Part shown: one piece after another, positions 7,034 to 16,341 of the stretch
How the letters are laid out: each line of letters begins with the position of its first letter
How positions within the stretch are numbered: position 1 is the stretch's first letter
Notes under the pieces: model-generated
What the model was told of the DNA's origin: nothing
Seen by the model: the letters and a program-made list of their open reading frames with translations, nothing else
Database searches by the model: none
Position numbers and translations under genes: made by a program
Assembly: GCA_018449595.1 (NCBI GenBank)
Contig: JAAVUU010000005.1
Location: forward strand, 186,001 to 250,000
Length of the DNA stretch: 64,000 nt
Reading direction: 5' to 3'
Origin: Rhizobiales bacterium dw_265
GTDB taxonomy: Bacteria; Pseudomonadota; Alphaproteobacteria; Micropepsales; Micropepsaceae

Positions 7034-9508
7034 TCAGAGCGTGCCGGCGATGGTCGCGAAGAACATGCGCGGCGGGATGGGATAACCCTGGAAGCCGCCA
7101 TTGGCGCCGGTGACGTTGATGGTCGAGATGCCCTTGATGTCGGCCAGGTTGGTGATGTTGCCGCTGATGCGCAGCTTCTTCAGATAGTCCAGGTCTTCGT
7201 CGAAGGTGTAGCTGGCCTCCAGGCCGGTGACGAAGGTACTGCCCACCTTGACGTCGTCGGTATAGGTGGCGAAGCGGCGGCCGATGAAGTCGCCGTTCAC
7301 CTGGGCCTCGAAGCCGCCCCAGTTGGTGGACAGGATGAACTTGTTCAGCCAGTTCGGCACCACCGGCACCTGCTTGCCGGCGATCAGCAGGGTGGTGTTG
7401 ATGGTGGCGTTGGGCACGATGTTGTCGTTGTACTGCGACTGGTTCCAGGAAATCGCGTCATAGAAGGCGAAGTGGTCGCCGAAGTGCAGGGTCGCGGCCA
7501 TGTCCACGCCATCCGCCGACACGCCGCCGACATTCACCAGGATCGCGGGATTGGGATTGATGAAATTGTAGGTCGCGACGTTGAACAGCCGATTGTAGAA
7601 ATCGACGTGATAATAGTTGATCTGGCCGTCGACACCGGTCAGCCAGCCAAGGTCCAGCTGACGGCTGGTGCGGACGCCGGCCTCATAGGTCCAGGACCGT
7701 TCCGGGTGCGCCGTGTTCTTGAAGGTGTCGAACGCCGCCTGGCTGCCCAGCGACCAGGGCGAGGCGCCGTAGAAATTGCTGCCCGCGGCATAGGGAATGA
7801 ACTGGCGCACATTTTCCTGGACGTTGGCGAACAGCTGCTCGCTGTCATTGACGTTCCAGGTCGCGCCGGCCTGGGGCAGGAACCACTGGTTGGTGGTGAT
7901 CGAGCCGGTGGGGAACTGCACCGCCGGGCTGGTCGCCGGCAGGCCGGCGACATTGCCCGCCGCCAGGTTCTTCTGCTGGGTGATGACGTCATTGCCCGCG
8001 GTCTGCAGGCTGGTCTTGATGCCGGCCGACAGGGTCAGGTCCGAGGTAATGTGCCAGTTGTCCTGCACATGCATCTGAATGTCGTCGGTGCGCATGCTGA
8101 CGTCATACTGGGTGAAGGCCGGATTGCGCGGCACGTCATAGGGCGTCAGGTCGTTGTTGGCGGCCGAGAAGGCATACCAGCGGCGGCCGGTGCGCGAGGC
8201 GTTGCGCTCGTACCAGATGCCGGCCTCGATGTCGTTGTCGCCCAGGGTCCAGTTCAGGGTCGAGCGGAAGCCGAAGCGGTTGATGCGGTATTCGGTGGTG
8301 CGGGCTTCATAGCCCAGGCCGCCGAACTGGTTCACCAGGTTGGTGAGGGTGCCGGTCGAGGTGGGATTGGCGCCCACCACCAGTTGCGGGAAATAGACCG
8401 CGAACAGCGCCGGCAGGCCGGCATTGTTGACCGGGCCGGCGACGATGCCGCGGCCCGTATCGTGGTGGAAATAGCCCTGGTTGGACCAGGTCATGCCCGG
8501 AATCACGTTCCAGTCATACTGGGCATAGGTCAGCGCGTCCTCGCGCTGGGCCGCCGAGTGATAGTTGGAGAAGTTGTTGCCCTGGGCCACCGGCGGCGTG
8601 CCGGGCTGGGCGGGATTGGTCTGCAGGCTGGCGACGGCGCCGGCCAGGTTGGGATACTGGAACGGACGGACATAGGGCGTGAAACCCGCCGCCGCCGCCG
8701 TCTGCTGGTTGCCATAGCCGGTGGCGTCTTCGTTGGGCTCGACCTTGGTGTTCCAGTCGGCATAGAAGGTGAACTTGCCCACGTCATTGGCCTTGACCAC
8801 TTTCAGGTTGAGCTGGTCGCCATGCTGGTAGCCGTCAAAGTCCCAGGCGCGCGCATTCTGGTGCAGGAAGGACAGATAGCCCATCCAGCCGTCGCCCAGA
8901 TCGCCCGTGTCGCCGCGCAGGAAGACGCGGGCGGTGTCATAGCTGCCGCCGGTGGCGCGGACATCGACGCCCGCCGTGTCATAGGGATCGCTGGAGAAGG
9001 TTTCGATGGCGCCGCCCAGGTTGGAGGTCGAGGCCACGCCCAGCGAGCCGGTGCCCGACGACAGCGTGACGCGCTTGACGTTTTCGCTGGACAAGGCGCG
9101 CGACGGCGACAGGCCGTTATAGTTGCCGTATTGCTGGTCGCCCAGCGGCACGCCGTCCATGGTGAAGCCCAACTGCTGCGTGGTGAAGCCGTGAACCACC
9201 AGCGATTCATTCTGTTCGTTGTTGCCCCAGGGATCGGAGGTCTCATAGACCACGCCCGGCAGGGTCTCGATCGCCTTCAACGGCGAAATGCCCGGCAGGA
9301 TCTTCTGCGCCTGGACGCCGCCGATCTCGACCGCCGAATGGGTGCTTTCGCGGTCTGAGGTGACGATCACCGATTCCACATCGCCGCCGTCGCCGTTGGC
9401 CGCGAACTGGGACATGGTGGCCTGCGCCTGCGCCATGCCGGTCATGGCGGCAAGCGCGGTGGTGGCGAGAAGCGCACACTTCAGTGTGGCGCGCAAAGTC
9501 ACGGTCAT
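7034..9508 (-). CDS. TonB-dependent outer-membrane receptor
   Basis: The 824-residue protein begins with a signal peptide (residues 1-28, ending AQA). A TonB-box-like segment (ESVIVTSDR) is followed by a plug domain with the usual LPGVVYE, DGVPLGDQQYG and GGAIETFSSDP features (about residues 45-200). The rest is a 22-strand barrel rich in aromatic residues. It should import an unknown large or scarce ligand using energy from TonB-ExbB-ExbD, and such a system is encoded at 31.2-33.6 kb. The gene converges on the exported cytochrome/propeller run and has its own terminator. It diverges from the phosphodiesterase gene, with 193 bases between the two starts. The ligand may be the substrate of the neighbouring exported proteins, but no iron or vitamin signature is evident. 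Confidence 0.92.
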   Translation of the reverse strand: MTVTLRATLKCALLATTALAAMTGMAQAQATMSQFAANGDGGDVESVIVTSDRESTHSAVEIGGVQAQKILPGISPLKAIETLPGVVYETSDPWGNNEQNESLVVHGFTTQQLGFTMDGVPLGDQQYGNYNGLSPSRALSSENVKRVTLSSGTGSLGVASTSNLGGAIETFSSDPYDTAGVDVRATGGSYDTARVFLRGDTGDLGDGWMGYLSFLHQNARAWDFDGYQHGDQLNLKVVKANDVGKFTFYADWNTKVEPNEDATGYGNQQTAAAAGFTPYVRPFQYPNLAGAVASLQTNPAQPGTPPVAQGNNFSNYHSAAQREDALTYAQYDWNVIPGMTWSNQGYFHHDTGRGIVAGPVNNAGLPALFAVYFPQLVVGANPTSTGTLTNLVNQFGGLGYEARTTEYRINRFGFRSTLNWTLGDNDIEAGIWYERNASRTGRRWYAFSAANNDLTPYDVPRNPAFTQYDVSMRTDDIQMHVQDNWHITSDLTLSAGIKTSLQTAGNDVITQQKNLAAGNVAGLPATSPAVQFPTGSITTNQWFLPQAGATWNVNDSEQLFANVQENVRQFIPYAAGSNFYGASPWSLGSQAAFDTFKNTAHPERSWTYEAGVRTSRQLDLGWLTGVDGQINYYHVDFYNRLFNVATYNFINPNPAILVNVGGVSADGVDMAATLHFGDHFAFYDAISWNQSQYNDNIVPNATINTTLLIAGKQVPVVPNWLNKFILSTNWGGFEAQVNGDFIGRRFATYTDDVKVGSTFVTGLEASYTFDEDLDYLKKLRISGNITNLADIKGISTINVTGANGGFQGYPIPPRMFFATIAGTL

Positions 9509-9701
9509 CGGAAAGTTCCCCTATAATTTTCGCCAATCACGCTGGCGCCGGAGAGGTAGGAGGACCGCAATACGGAAGAGAAACAGTTGCGTGTCGTTTT
9601 CGTGAAAACCACCGCAGTTGCAGCATCGCATCCGCAGCCGGGTGTCATCAGCATGTCGGATGACCGGAATAGGGATCAGCTTTTCATCAGCGGGAACTTT
9701 C

Positions 9702-11024
9702 ATGCTGCGTCTGACATTTCTTGCCACATGCCTGTTTGTGACGGCCGCGAATGCCGCGCCGGTGCTGATGGTTTCCATTGACGGCTTGCGCCCGGCGGAT
9801 GTTCTGGATGCAAAGGCGCGCGGCATCGCCGTGCCGGTGTTGAGCGGGTTGGCCGCCGGGGGCGTCTATGCCGACGGCGTGAGGAATGCCCTGCCCACCG
9901 TCACCTATCCCAACCACACCACGCTGATCACCGGCGTATGGCCCGCCAGGCACGGCATCGCCAACAACCCCACCTTCGATCCGCTGCAGAAGAACATGGG
10001 CGGCTGGTACTGGTACGCGCAGGATATAAAAGTGCCGACCCTGTGGGACGCGGTGCACCAGTCGGGCGGCAAGGTCGCCAGCCTGTCCTGGCCGGTCAGC
10101 GTCGGCGCCAGATCCATCGACTACAACCTGCCGGAATACTGGCGCGCCCCCGATGTGCATGAAGAAGACATCAAGCTGATCGGCGCGCTTTCCACGCCCG
10201 GCATCGTGCCGCTGCTGGAAAAGCAGACGGGCCTGGGCTTCATCGAGGCCGATGGCGAGACGGTGGAGGAAGATGTCGGCCGCACCCGCTTCGCCGCCGC
10301 GCTGATCGCCGCCAGGCATCCCCAGTTCACCACCGTGCATCTGCGCGGGCTGGATCATGTCGAGCACGGCTTTGGGCCCGGCTCGCCGGAGGCCAATCAT
10401 GCGCTGGAAACCCTGGATGCCGCCGTGGGCAGGCTGGTCGCCCAGGCGCGCAAGGCCGAACCCGACCTGGTTGTGGCGATCGTTTCCGACCACGGCTTTG
10501 CGCCGGTCGAGCATGCGGTCAACCTGATCGCGCCGTTCGTGCAGGCCGGGCTGATCGGCCTGGATGCCAAAGGCAAGGTCACCGGCTGGCAGGCCGAGCC
10601 CTGGGGCGGCGCTTCGGTGGCGGTGGTGCTGGCGCATCCCGATGACGCGGCGCTGAAGGCCAAGGTGTCGGGCCTGCTGAACGGATTGGCGGCCAAGCCG
10701 GAACTGGGCATCGCCCAAGTGATTGATGCGGGCGAGATCGCGCGCATGGGCGGCACGGCGATGGCGTCCTTCTGGCTGGACTTCAAGAACGGTTATGCGA
10801 TGGGCGCCGATCCCACCGCGCCCATGGTCGGGCCGGGGCCGGTAAAGGGTACCCACGGCTATTTCCCGACCCACCCTGAAATGCGCGCCACCTTCATCCT
10901 GTCGGGACCGTCCATCGCCAAACGCGGCTCGCTGGGCGAAATCGACATGCGCGACATCGCGCCGACCCTGGCAAAAGTGATGAAGGTGTCGCTGCCCAGC
11001 GCCGACGGCAAGCCGCTGCTTTAG
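9702..11024 (+). CDS. Secreted nucleotide pyrophosphatase/phosphodiesterase (NPP/alkaline phosphatase superfamily)
   Basis: The 440-residue protein has a signal peptide (MLRLTFLATCLFVTAANA), which decides the start at 9702. Metal and active-site motifs of the NPP group are present: an Asp in VLMVSIDGLRP, the nucleophile Thr in the PTVTYPNHTTLITG segment, AIVSDHGF with an Asp-His metal pair, and a late KGTHGYFPTHPEM segment with two further His. Members hydrolyse phosphodiester or pyrophosphate bonds of nucleotides or lipids in the periplasm; the precise substrate is open. It is divergent from the TonB-dependent receptor and could release phosphate or process an imported ligand. It ends 7 bases before a palindromic repeat. 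Confidence 0.88.
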   Translation: MLRLTFLATCLFVTAANAAPVLMVSIDGLRPADVLDAKARGIAVPVLSGLAAGGVYADGVRNALPTVTYPNHTTLITGVWPARHGIANNPTFDPLQKNMGGWYWYAQDIKVPTLWDAVHQSGGKVASLSWPVSVGARSIDYNLPEYWRAPDVHEEDIKLIGALSTPGIVPLLEKQTGLGFIEADGETVEEDVGRTRFAAALIAARHPQFTTVHLRGLDHVEHGFGPGSPEANHALETLDAAVGRLVAQARKAEPDLVVAIVSDHGFAPVEHAVNLIAPFVQAGLIGLDAKGKVTGWQAEPWGGASVAVVLAHPDDAALKAKVSGLLNGLAAKPELGIAQVIDAGEIARMGGTAMASFWLDFKNGYAMGADPTAPMVGPGPVKGTHGYFPTHPEMRATFILSGPSIAKRGSLGEIDMRDIAPTLAKVMKVSLPSADGKPLL

Positions 11025-11031
11025 AAACCAG

Positions 11032-11136
11032 TTGTCATCCCGGACGCGCGCCAGCGCGATCCGGGACCTATCGCGAAAACGGCACAATGGGTCCCGGCTC
11101 GGCGCGCTGCTGCGCAGCGCTTGGCCGGGATGACAA
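11032..11136. repeat. Intergenic palindromic element, TGTCAT family, copy 3
   Basis: This 105-bp element has perfect 12-bp terminal repeats (TTGTCATCCCGG at 11032-11043 and its complement at 11125-11136) and further GC-rich inner palindromes. It lies between the convergent phosphodiesterase and DEAD-box helicase genes and may serve as a bidirectional transcription end. Confidence 0.75.
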
Positions 11137-11149
11137 GATAGGGGTTATT

Positions 11150-13057
11150 CTAGGCGGGCTTTTTCTTCTTGCCGAATTTCTTGGGCCCGAACTTTTTCGG
11201 CCCGAACGTCTTCTTGTCGCCGTCGAATTTCTTGCCATGGAAGCCGGGTTTGCGCGGCGGCTTGTCGCCGGGCGTATCGCCCTGGGCCAGCGGCGTGCGC
11301 GGCCGTGCGGTGGATTCGCCGCTCTGGTCCAATGCGGGAGAGATACGGACGCCGCCCTTCTTGCGCTCGCTGACCAGGATGGTGAATTTCGGCGCCGCCT
11401 CGGCTGCGACCTGGAACAGGGTTTCCATTTCGAACACCCGGATGGCGCCGATGTCCTTCTTGGTCACCTCGCCCTGGCGGCAGATTTCCGGCAACAGCCA
11501 TTTGGGATCGGCATTGCGTTCGCGCCCGACATTCAGCCGGAACCAGACGCCGTTCTGCATGTCGCCGGGCTTGGAGCCGCGCGGTTCACGATGCTCGTGG
11601 GGTGCGTGCTCATGGGGGGCCTGTTCGCGTGGCGCGTGGTCGCGCGGTGCCCGTGCCGCAAATTCACGCGGTTCGCGCGGTGCGTAATCCCGCGACTTTT
11701 GCGGGCGATCCTTGTGATCGCGCGGCTCGCGCTTCTGGAAGGGTACTTCTTCCTCGATATCTTCCGGCGCCGGCAGTCCGGCGCGATACAGCTTCACGAA
11801 TGCCGCCGCCAAAGTGCGGGCATCGCGCGACTTCAGCAGTTCGTCGGCCATCGCCAGATCATCGTCGCTGGCGGCCTCCGTCAGGATCGGATTATCCAGC
11901 AGCCGTTCCTGGTCCAGCTTGCGTATCTGGGCTGCCGTCGGCGCTTCGCCCCAGCTGGCGGTGACCCGCGCCTTGCCCAGCATCTCTTCCACCCGGCGGC
12001 GGCGCGATGGCGGCACCAGCAGGACACTGATGCCTTTCTTTCCCGCGCGTCCGGTGCGGCCGCTGCGATGCTGCAGCACGGCGGCGTCATTGGGCAGGTC
12101 GGCATGGATCACCAGCGCCAGGTTGGGCAGATCGATGCCGCGCGCCGCGACATCGGTGGCGACGCAGACCCTGGCGCGGCCGTCGCGCAGCGCCTGCAGG
12201 GCATGGTTGCGCTCGCTCTGGGACAGTTCGCCCGACAGCGCCACGGTGGCGAAGCCGCGCTCGGTCAGCTGGGCCGCGGTGTGGCGCACCCGCTCGCGGG
12301 TGCCACAGAACACCAGCGCACCGGGCGGGTCCAGAAAGCGCAGCAGGTTGACCACGGCGCGCTCGATCTTGTTGCCGGCGATGCGGATGGCGCGATATTC
12401 GATGTCGGCATGGCCGCCGGCCTCGCCCCTGGTGGCGATGCGCAGCGCATCCTTCTGATACTGCGTCGCCAGTGTGACGATGGCCTTGGGCAAGGTGGCC
12501 GAAAACAGTAGCGTGCGGCGTTCGGCCGGCGTGGTTTCCAGGATGAATTGCAGGTCTTCGCGAAAGCCCATGTCGAGCATCTCGTCGGCTTCGTCCAGCA
12601 CCGCCACCTTCAACGACGCAACATTCAGCGCCCGCCGCTCCAGGTGATCGCGCAGGCGTCCAGGCGTGCCAACGACAATATGCGCGCCGCGCGCCAGTTC
12701 GCGGCGCTCCGCGCCAGGGTCCATGCCGCCGACGCACGAAACAATGCGCGCGCCGGCATAGTGGTAAAGCCAGGTCAGTTCGCGCTGCACCTGCAGCGCC
12801 AGTTCGCGGGTGGGCGCGATGATAAGCGCCAGGGGATCGCGTGCGGGGCCGAAGGCGTCGGCGCCTTCCAGCAAGGTATCGGCAAAGGCCAGCCCGAAGG
12901 CGATGGTCTTGCCCGAGCCGGTCTGGGCCGACACCAGCAGGTCGCGGCCCTCGGCCTCAGGCTCGATCACCGCCAGCTGGACCGGGGTCAGGGTGGTGTA
13001 TTCGCGCTCGGCAAGCGCACGGGCCAAAGCGGGATGATTGACGAGGGTATCGGACAA
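11150..13057 (-). CDS. DEAD-box RNA helicase with DbpA-type RNA-binding domain
   Basis: The 635-residue ATP-dependent RNA helicase has all core motifs in order: AQTGSGKT (residues 44-51), PTRELALQV, TPGRL, DEAD, SAT, VFCGTRERV, VATDVAARGIDLP and HRSGRTGRAGKKG. A charged linker of RE/PRD/HE repeats (about residues 430-505) leads to a DbpA/CsdA-like RNA-binding domain (WFRLNVGRERNADPKWLLPE to KFTILV). The tail is very basic, with repeats of the KKFGPKK type. Such CsdA/DeaD-like enzymes act in ribosome assembly and cold adaptation. The likely start is TTG 13057, since the N-terminus fits the family and no in-frame ATG lies nearby; the ribosome site is weak. It is the last gene of a long leftward run. 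Confidence 0.92.
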   Translation of the reverse strand: MSDTLVNHPALARALAEREYTTLTPVQLAVIEPEAEGRDLLVSAQTGSGKTIAFGLAFADTLLEGADAFGPARDPLALIIAPTRELALQVQRELTWLYHYAGARIVSCVGGMDPGAERRELARGAHIVVGTPGRLRDHLERRALNVASLKVAVLDEADEMLDMGFREDLQFILETTPAERRTLLFSATLPKAIVTLATQYQKDALRIATRGEAGGHADIEYRAIRIAGNKIERAVVNLLRFLDPPGALVFCGTRERVRHTAAQLTERGFATVALSGELSQSERNHALQALRDGRARVCVATDVAARGIDLPNLALVIHADLPNDAAVLQHRSGRTGRAGKKGISVLLVPPSRRRRVEEMLGKARVTASWGEAPTAAQIRKLDQERLLDNPILTEAASDDDLAMADELLKSRDARTLAAAFVKLYRAGLPAPEDIEEEVPFQKREPRDHKDRPQKSRDYAPREPREFAARAPRDHAPREQAPHEHAPHEHREPRGSKPGDMQNGVWFRLNVGRERNADPKWLLPEICRQGEVTKKDIGAIRVFEMETLFQVAAEAAPKFTILVSERKKGGVRISPALDQSGESTARPRTPLAQGDTPGDKPPRKPGFHGKKFDGDKKTFGPKKFGPKKFGKKKKPA

Positions 13058-13121
13058 GAACGGGAACTTTCAGGGAGGGATTTCGCCTCTCTTTATTCCT
13101 ATTCCCCCAAAAAGATAGCTT

Positions 13122-13445
13122 TCAGCCCTTCATGCCACCCATGCGGGCCATCATCTGGCGGTCCTTGTTGGACTGCATCAGCAGGGTCAGCCCCGAAATC
13201 GTGGCCAATCCCAGCCCCCCAGGCATGCCGGTCTCGGGATCGGCGGTGATCTTGCCATAGCTTTCGCCGGCGACTTTTTCCCACTTTCCGGCGGGCTTCT
13301 TGATCTCGATGCTGGCGACGGTGGCCTTCAGCACCAGCCGCACGATGGCGGGATAGGGCGCGCTGGGCTTGGTCAGGCTGGGGAAGCCGTCCATCATCTG
13401 CCAGCCATTGGCCAGCGCCCATTGGGTGATTTCATCCTTGGTCAT
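13122..13445 (-). CDS. Small conserved-looking protein of unknown function
   Basis: This 107-residue soluble protein is not one I recognise. It begins MTKDEITQWALANGWQMMDG, a winged-helix-like or small alpha/beta opening. It then has a charged beta-rich middle (LKATVASIEIKKPAGKWEKV) and a Gly/Met-rich tail (ARMGGMKG) after a hydrophobic segment that could be a short amphipathic helix. It has an ATG start, lies 12 bases after the flavoprotein gene on the same strand and 64 bases before the helicase start, so it is probably co-transcribed. Its codon use matches its neighbours, which supports a real gene. Confidence 0.6.
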   Translation of the reverse strand: MTKDEITQWALANGWQMMDGFPSLTKPSAPYPAIVRLVLKATVASIEIKKPAGKWEKVAGESYGKITADPETGMPGGLGLATISGLTLLMQSNKDRQMMARMGGMKG

Positions 13446-13457
13446 GGGGCGATTAGA

Positions 13458-14624
13458 TCACACCGCCTGTCCGGCGCACCAGCCCGACGACCAGGCCCAT
13501 TGGAAATTGTAGCCGCCCAGCCAGCCGGTCACGTCCACCACCTCGCCGATGAAATAGAGCCCCGGCACCGCCCGCGCCTGCAGGGTGCGGGAGTCCAGAC
13601 CGCGTGTGTCCACGCCGCCCAGGGTGACCTCGGCGGTGCGGTAGCCTTCGGTGCCCGATGGCGTCACTCGCCAATCGTTGATCCGCGCCGCCAGCGCCTT
13701 CAGCCTGGCGTCGGACAGATCGGCCAGGGTGCCGGTGTCGCCCGCAATATCCCTGGCAAGACGGCGCGGCAGCAGGGTGGCGAGGAGGTTGTGCGGCGAC
13801 TGTTTGCCATTCTGCCGGCGGGCGGCGCGCAATGCTGCCAGCGCATCCGCGTCCGGCAGCAGGTTGACGGCGATCTCCCTGCCTTCGCGCCAATAGGAAG
13901 AAATCTGCAGGATCGCAGGACCGCTGAGGCCGCGATGGGTGACCAGCAGCGCCTCGTCGAAACTGGTCTTGCCGCACGCCGCCCGCGCCGGCAGCGCCAC
14001 CCCGGCCAGCGGCTTCAGCCGCTCCAGCAGCGCGCCGTCAAAGGTCAGCGGCACCAGGGCGGGGCGCGTCTCGGTCACTGCCACGCCGAACTGCGCCGCC
14101 AGCCGGTAGCCGAAATCGCTGGCGCCCATCCTGGGAATGGACTTGCCGCCGGTCGCCACCACCAGCGCGGCGCAGGTCACGCTTTCGCCATCGGACAGCC
14201 GCAGCAAAAACCCCGGCGAGGTGCTTTCGACGTGTGCGACGCGCGTTTTCAGGCGCAGCCGCGCATCGGCCATTTCCGTCCGCAGCATGGCGACGATCTG
14301 CGTCGCCGGGCCGTCGCAGAACAGCTGGCCCAGGGTCTTTTCATGCCAGGCGATGCCATGGCGATCCACCAAAGCGATGAAATCCTGCGGGGTATAGCGG
14401 CTGAGCGCCGAGATGCAGAAAGACGGATTGGCCGACAGGAATTGCGCCGGCGTGGCATGCCGGTTGGTGAAGTTGCAGCGCCCGCCGCCGGAAATACGGA
14501 TCTTCTCGCCCGGTGCGTCGGCTGAATCCAGCACCAGCACCCTGCGGCCGCGGCGCGCGGCGGCGGCGGCACACATCATGCCCGCCGCGCCCGCGCCGAT
14601 CACGACGACATCGAAGGCTTCCAT
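13458..14624 (-). CDS. FAD-dependent oxidoreductase, BaiN/HI0933 (YhiN) family
   Basis: This is a 388-residue cytoplasmic flavoprotein. The N-terminal dinucleotide fold VVIGAGAAGMMCA is followed by the family signature around GEKIRISGGGRCNFTN. A second conserved Gly-rich segment (VVATGGKSIPRMGASDFGY) sits mid-protein, and the C-terminal VDVTGWLGGYNFQWAWSSG closes the FAD site. Length and motif order are normal for the family. The physiological substrate of most members is unknown; BaiN acts on bile acids, but that should not be assumed here. It lies 39 bases after the esterase gene and 12 bases before the small unknown gene. Confidence 0.88.
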   Translation of the reverse strand: MEAFDVVVIGAGAAGMMCAAAAARRGRRVLVLDSADAPGEKIRISGGGRCNFTNRHATPAQFLSANPSFCISALSRYTPQDFIALVDRHGIAWHEKTLGQLFCDGPATQIVAMLRTEMADARLRLKTRVAHVESTSPGFLLRLSDGESVTCAALVVATGGKSIPRMGASDFGYRLAAQFGVAVTETRPALVPLTFDGALLERLKPLAGVALPARAACGKTSFDEALLVTHRGLSGPAILQISSYWREGREIAVNLLPDADALAALRAARRQNGKQSPHNLLATLLPRRLARDIAGDTGTLADLSDARLKALAARINDWRVTPSGTEGYRTAEVTLGGVDTRGLDSRTLQARAVPGLYFIGEVVDVTGWLGGYNFQWAWSSGWCAGQAV

Positions 14625-14663
14625 GAGGCCGGTTATGCCGCCGCCCGGCTTAAATGAACAGCA

Positions 14664-15686
14664 TCAGGGCTTGGCCGGTTCCTTGACGAAATCGGCGACA
14701 TCCTGCGCCGCCAGGGTCGGCACGCCGGCTTTCTGGAAAAATCCCAGGTCGCGTAGCCAGCCGATGAAGCGATCCTGCCATGTGCCTTCGCCGGTGAAAT
14801 CGCGATAGCCCATGCCGCCGCCATGCTTGCCGCGGGCATAGATGTGGATTTCCACATTGGGGATGCCGGCATTGAGCATGGCCGCGAAATACTCATCCGC
14901 CCACACCGCATGCACCTTGTCCTGCCAGCCCGCGCCGGCAATGAAGGATGGCGGCGCGTCTTTCGGGATCGCGGGCGCACCGCCTTTGGTGAACAGCGAC
15001 GGCCCCGGATAGATCGCGCCGACAAAATCGGGACGCGATGTGACGCCCGCCAGCGGATCGCCGGGCTTGGCGTTGGCGGCGTTGAAGTCGTCATACTGCA
15101 GCGCCGTCGCCATGGTCAGTTCGGCGCCGGCGGAAAATCCGATGATGCCGATCTTGTGGGGATCGATATTCCATTCCGCCGCATGGGCGCGCACCAGGCG
15201 GATGGCCTGCAGCGCGTCATACACCTCATCCGTCTTGGCGTTATAGCCATCCTTGCGCAGGCGGTTGCGCAGGATGACGGTGCTGATGCCGTAATTGAAG
15301 AAATAAGGCACCTGGTCGCCGCCTTCGCTGCCGATCACCAGCATGTTGTGGCCGCCGCCCGGCGCCACGATGATGGCCGTGCCGGTGTTGTTGGACGCGC
15401 TGGCCAGATGCACCTCGATGGAGGGATTGTGGACATTGACGATATTGGCGACGCGCCCCGGCACCGCCTTGTCCATGGTGTAGACCTCGGCCTCGCTGAC
15501 GCGCTTCGCGTTGAGGAAAGGCGAACCCTGCGGCCACAAAGTCATCACGATGCCGCCCGGCAATATGGCCTGCGGCTGATAAGCCCCCCTGGTCACCGGC
15601 CCCGCATGCGGCAGCATTTGCGGCACAGGCGTTTGCGCCAGGGCCGGCAGCGCCAGCAACAGCATCAGGCTCAGAATTTTACGCAT
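14664..15686 (-). CDS. Secreted alpha/beta-hydrolase, acetylxylan-esterase-like
   Basis: The 340-residue protein has a signal peptide (MRKILSLMLLLALPALAQ). The hydrolase fold is recognisable from IIVAPGGGHNMLVIGSEGG (oxyanion-hole region), the nucleophile elbow GFSAGAE (GxSxG with Ser intact), and a late HIYARGKHGGGMGYRD segment carrying the catalytic His. It resembles the BD-FAE/XynB-type esterases that remove acyl groups from plant polysaccharides, acting in the periplasm or outside. It starts 22 bases after the response-regulator gene, so it is probably co-expressed with the two-component system and may be part of its output. The exact ester substrate is not known. Confidence 0.82.
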   Translation of the reverse strand: MRKILSLMLLLALPALAQTPVPQMLPHAGPVTRGAYQPQAILPGGIVMTLWPQGSPFLNAKRVSEAEVYTMDKAVPGRVANIVNVHNPSIEVHLASASNNTGTAIIVAPGGGHNMLVIGSEGGDQVPYFFNYGISTVILRNRLRKDGYNAKTDEVYDALQAIRLVRAHAAEWNIDPHKIGIIGFSAGAELTMATALQYDDFNAANAKPGDPLAGVTSRPDFVGAIYPGPSLFTKGGAPAIPKDAPPSFIAGAGWQDKVHAVWADEYFAAMLNAGIPNVEIHIYARGKHGGGMGYRDFTGEGTWQDRFIGWLRDLGFFQKAGVPTLAAQDVADFVKEPAKP

Positions 15687-15708
15687 ATCATCTCCCCTTT
15701 TTTTGTTG

Positions 15709-16341
15709 TTATGAACGCAGGTCGGTCAGGCCGCGCCCCAGCGCGATGCGGATCAGGTCGGCGGTCTGTTCCACCCCCAGCTTCTCCTTGATGCGGCTCA
15801 GCGTATTGGCCACCGTCTTGTAGGCGATCCCCAGCACGGCGGCGATCTGGGACAGGTTCTTGCCCTCCGCCAGCAGGCGCAGGATTTCCAGGTCGCGCTG
15901 GGTCAGGGGCCGCAGATAGGCATCGTCGGTCAGATCATGGGTGGCGATCTCATGCGCGATGTCTTTTTCGATCACGGTGCCGCCCGCCAGCACCGTATCC
16001 ATCGCCGCCAGCAATTCCTCCGGCGCGGCATTCTTGCTGACAAAGCCGCGCGCCCCCGCCTCCATGGCGCGGGTGGCATAGATCGCTTCGGTATGCAGCG
16101 AAAAGACCAGCACCGGCAGTTTGGACGCCAGGCGCAGCAGCCGGCGCAGCAATTCCAGCCCGCCCAGACCCGGCAAATTCAAGTCCAGCACCACCAGGTC
16201 AAACGCGGCGCGGTCGACCTCGACCAGCGCCTCTTCGCCGCTGGCGACTTCGGTGACCGCAAGCTGCGGCCGTTCCGCCAGCAGCCGCCGGATGCCGGAA
16301 CGCACAATGGCGTGATCGTCCACCACCAGCACGCGCTTCAT
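15709..16341 (-). CDS. NarL/LuxR-family response regulator
   Basis: This is a 210-residue DNA-binding response regulator. The receiver domain (residues 1-120) has the acidic pair in VLVVDDH and the phospho-acceptor Asp in VVLDLNLPG. The output domain is a LuxR-type helix-turn-helix near residues 145-200 (LTQRDLEILRLLAEGKNLSQIA, then KTVANTLSRIKEKLGV). Its start overlaps the end of the histidine-kinase gene by 4 bases (ATGA), so the two are translationally coupled and form a cognate pair. The target genes are unknown; the esterase gene 22 bases downstream is an obvious candidate. Confidence 0.93.
   Translation of the reverse strand: MKRVLVVDDHAIVRSGIRRLLAERPQLAVTEVASGEEALVEVDRAAFDLVVLDLNLPGLGGLELLRRLLRLASKLPVLVFSLHTEAIYATRAMEAGARGFVSKNAAPEELLAAMDTVLAGGTVIEKDIAHEIATHDLTDDAYLRPLTQRDLEILRLLAEGKNLSQIAAVLGIAYKTVANTLSRIKEKLGVEQTADLIRIALGRGLTDLRS

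Noticed and set aside
6932..9358. An 808-codon open frame on the plus strand opposite the TonB-dependent receptor
   Set aside because: It is a by-product of GC-rich codon usage in the receptor gene; the translation is low-complexity, with no domain and no ribosome site, whereas the minus strand has a clear receptor.
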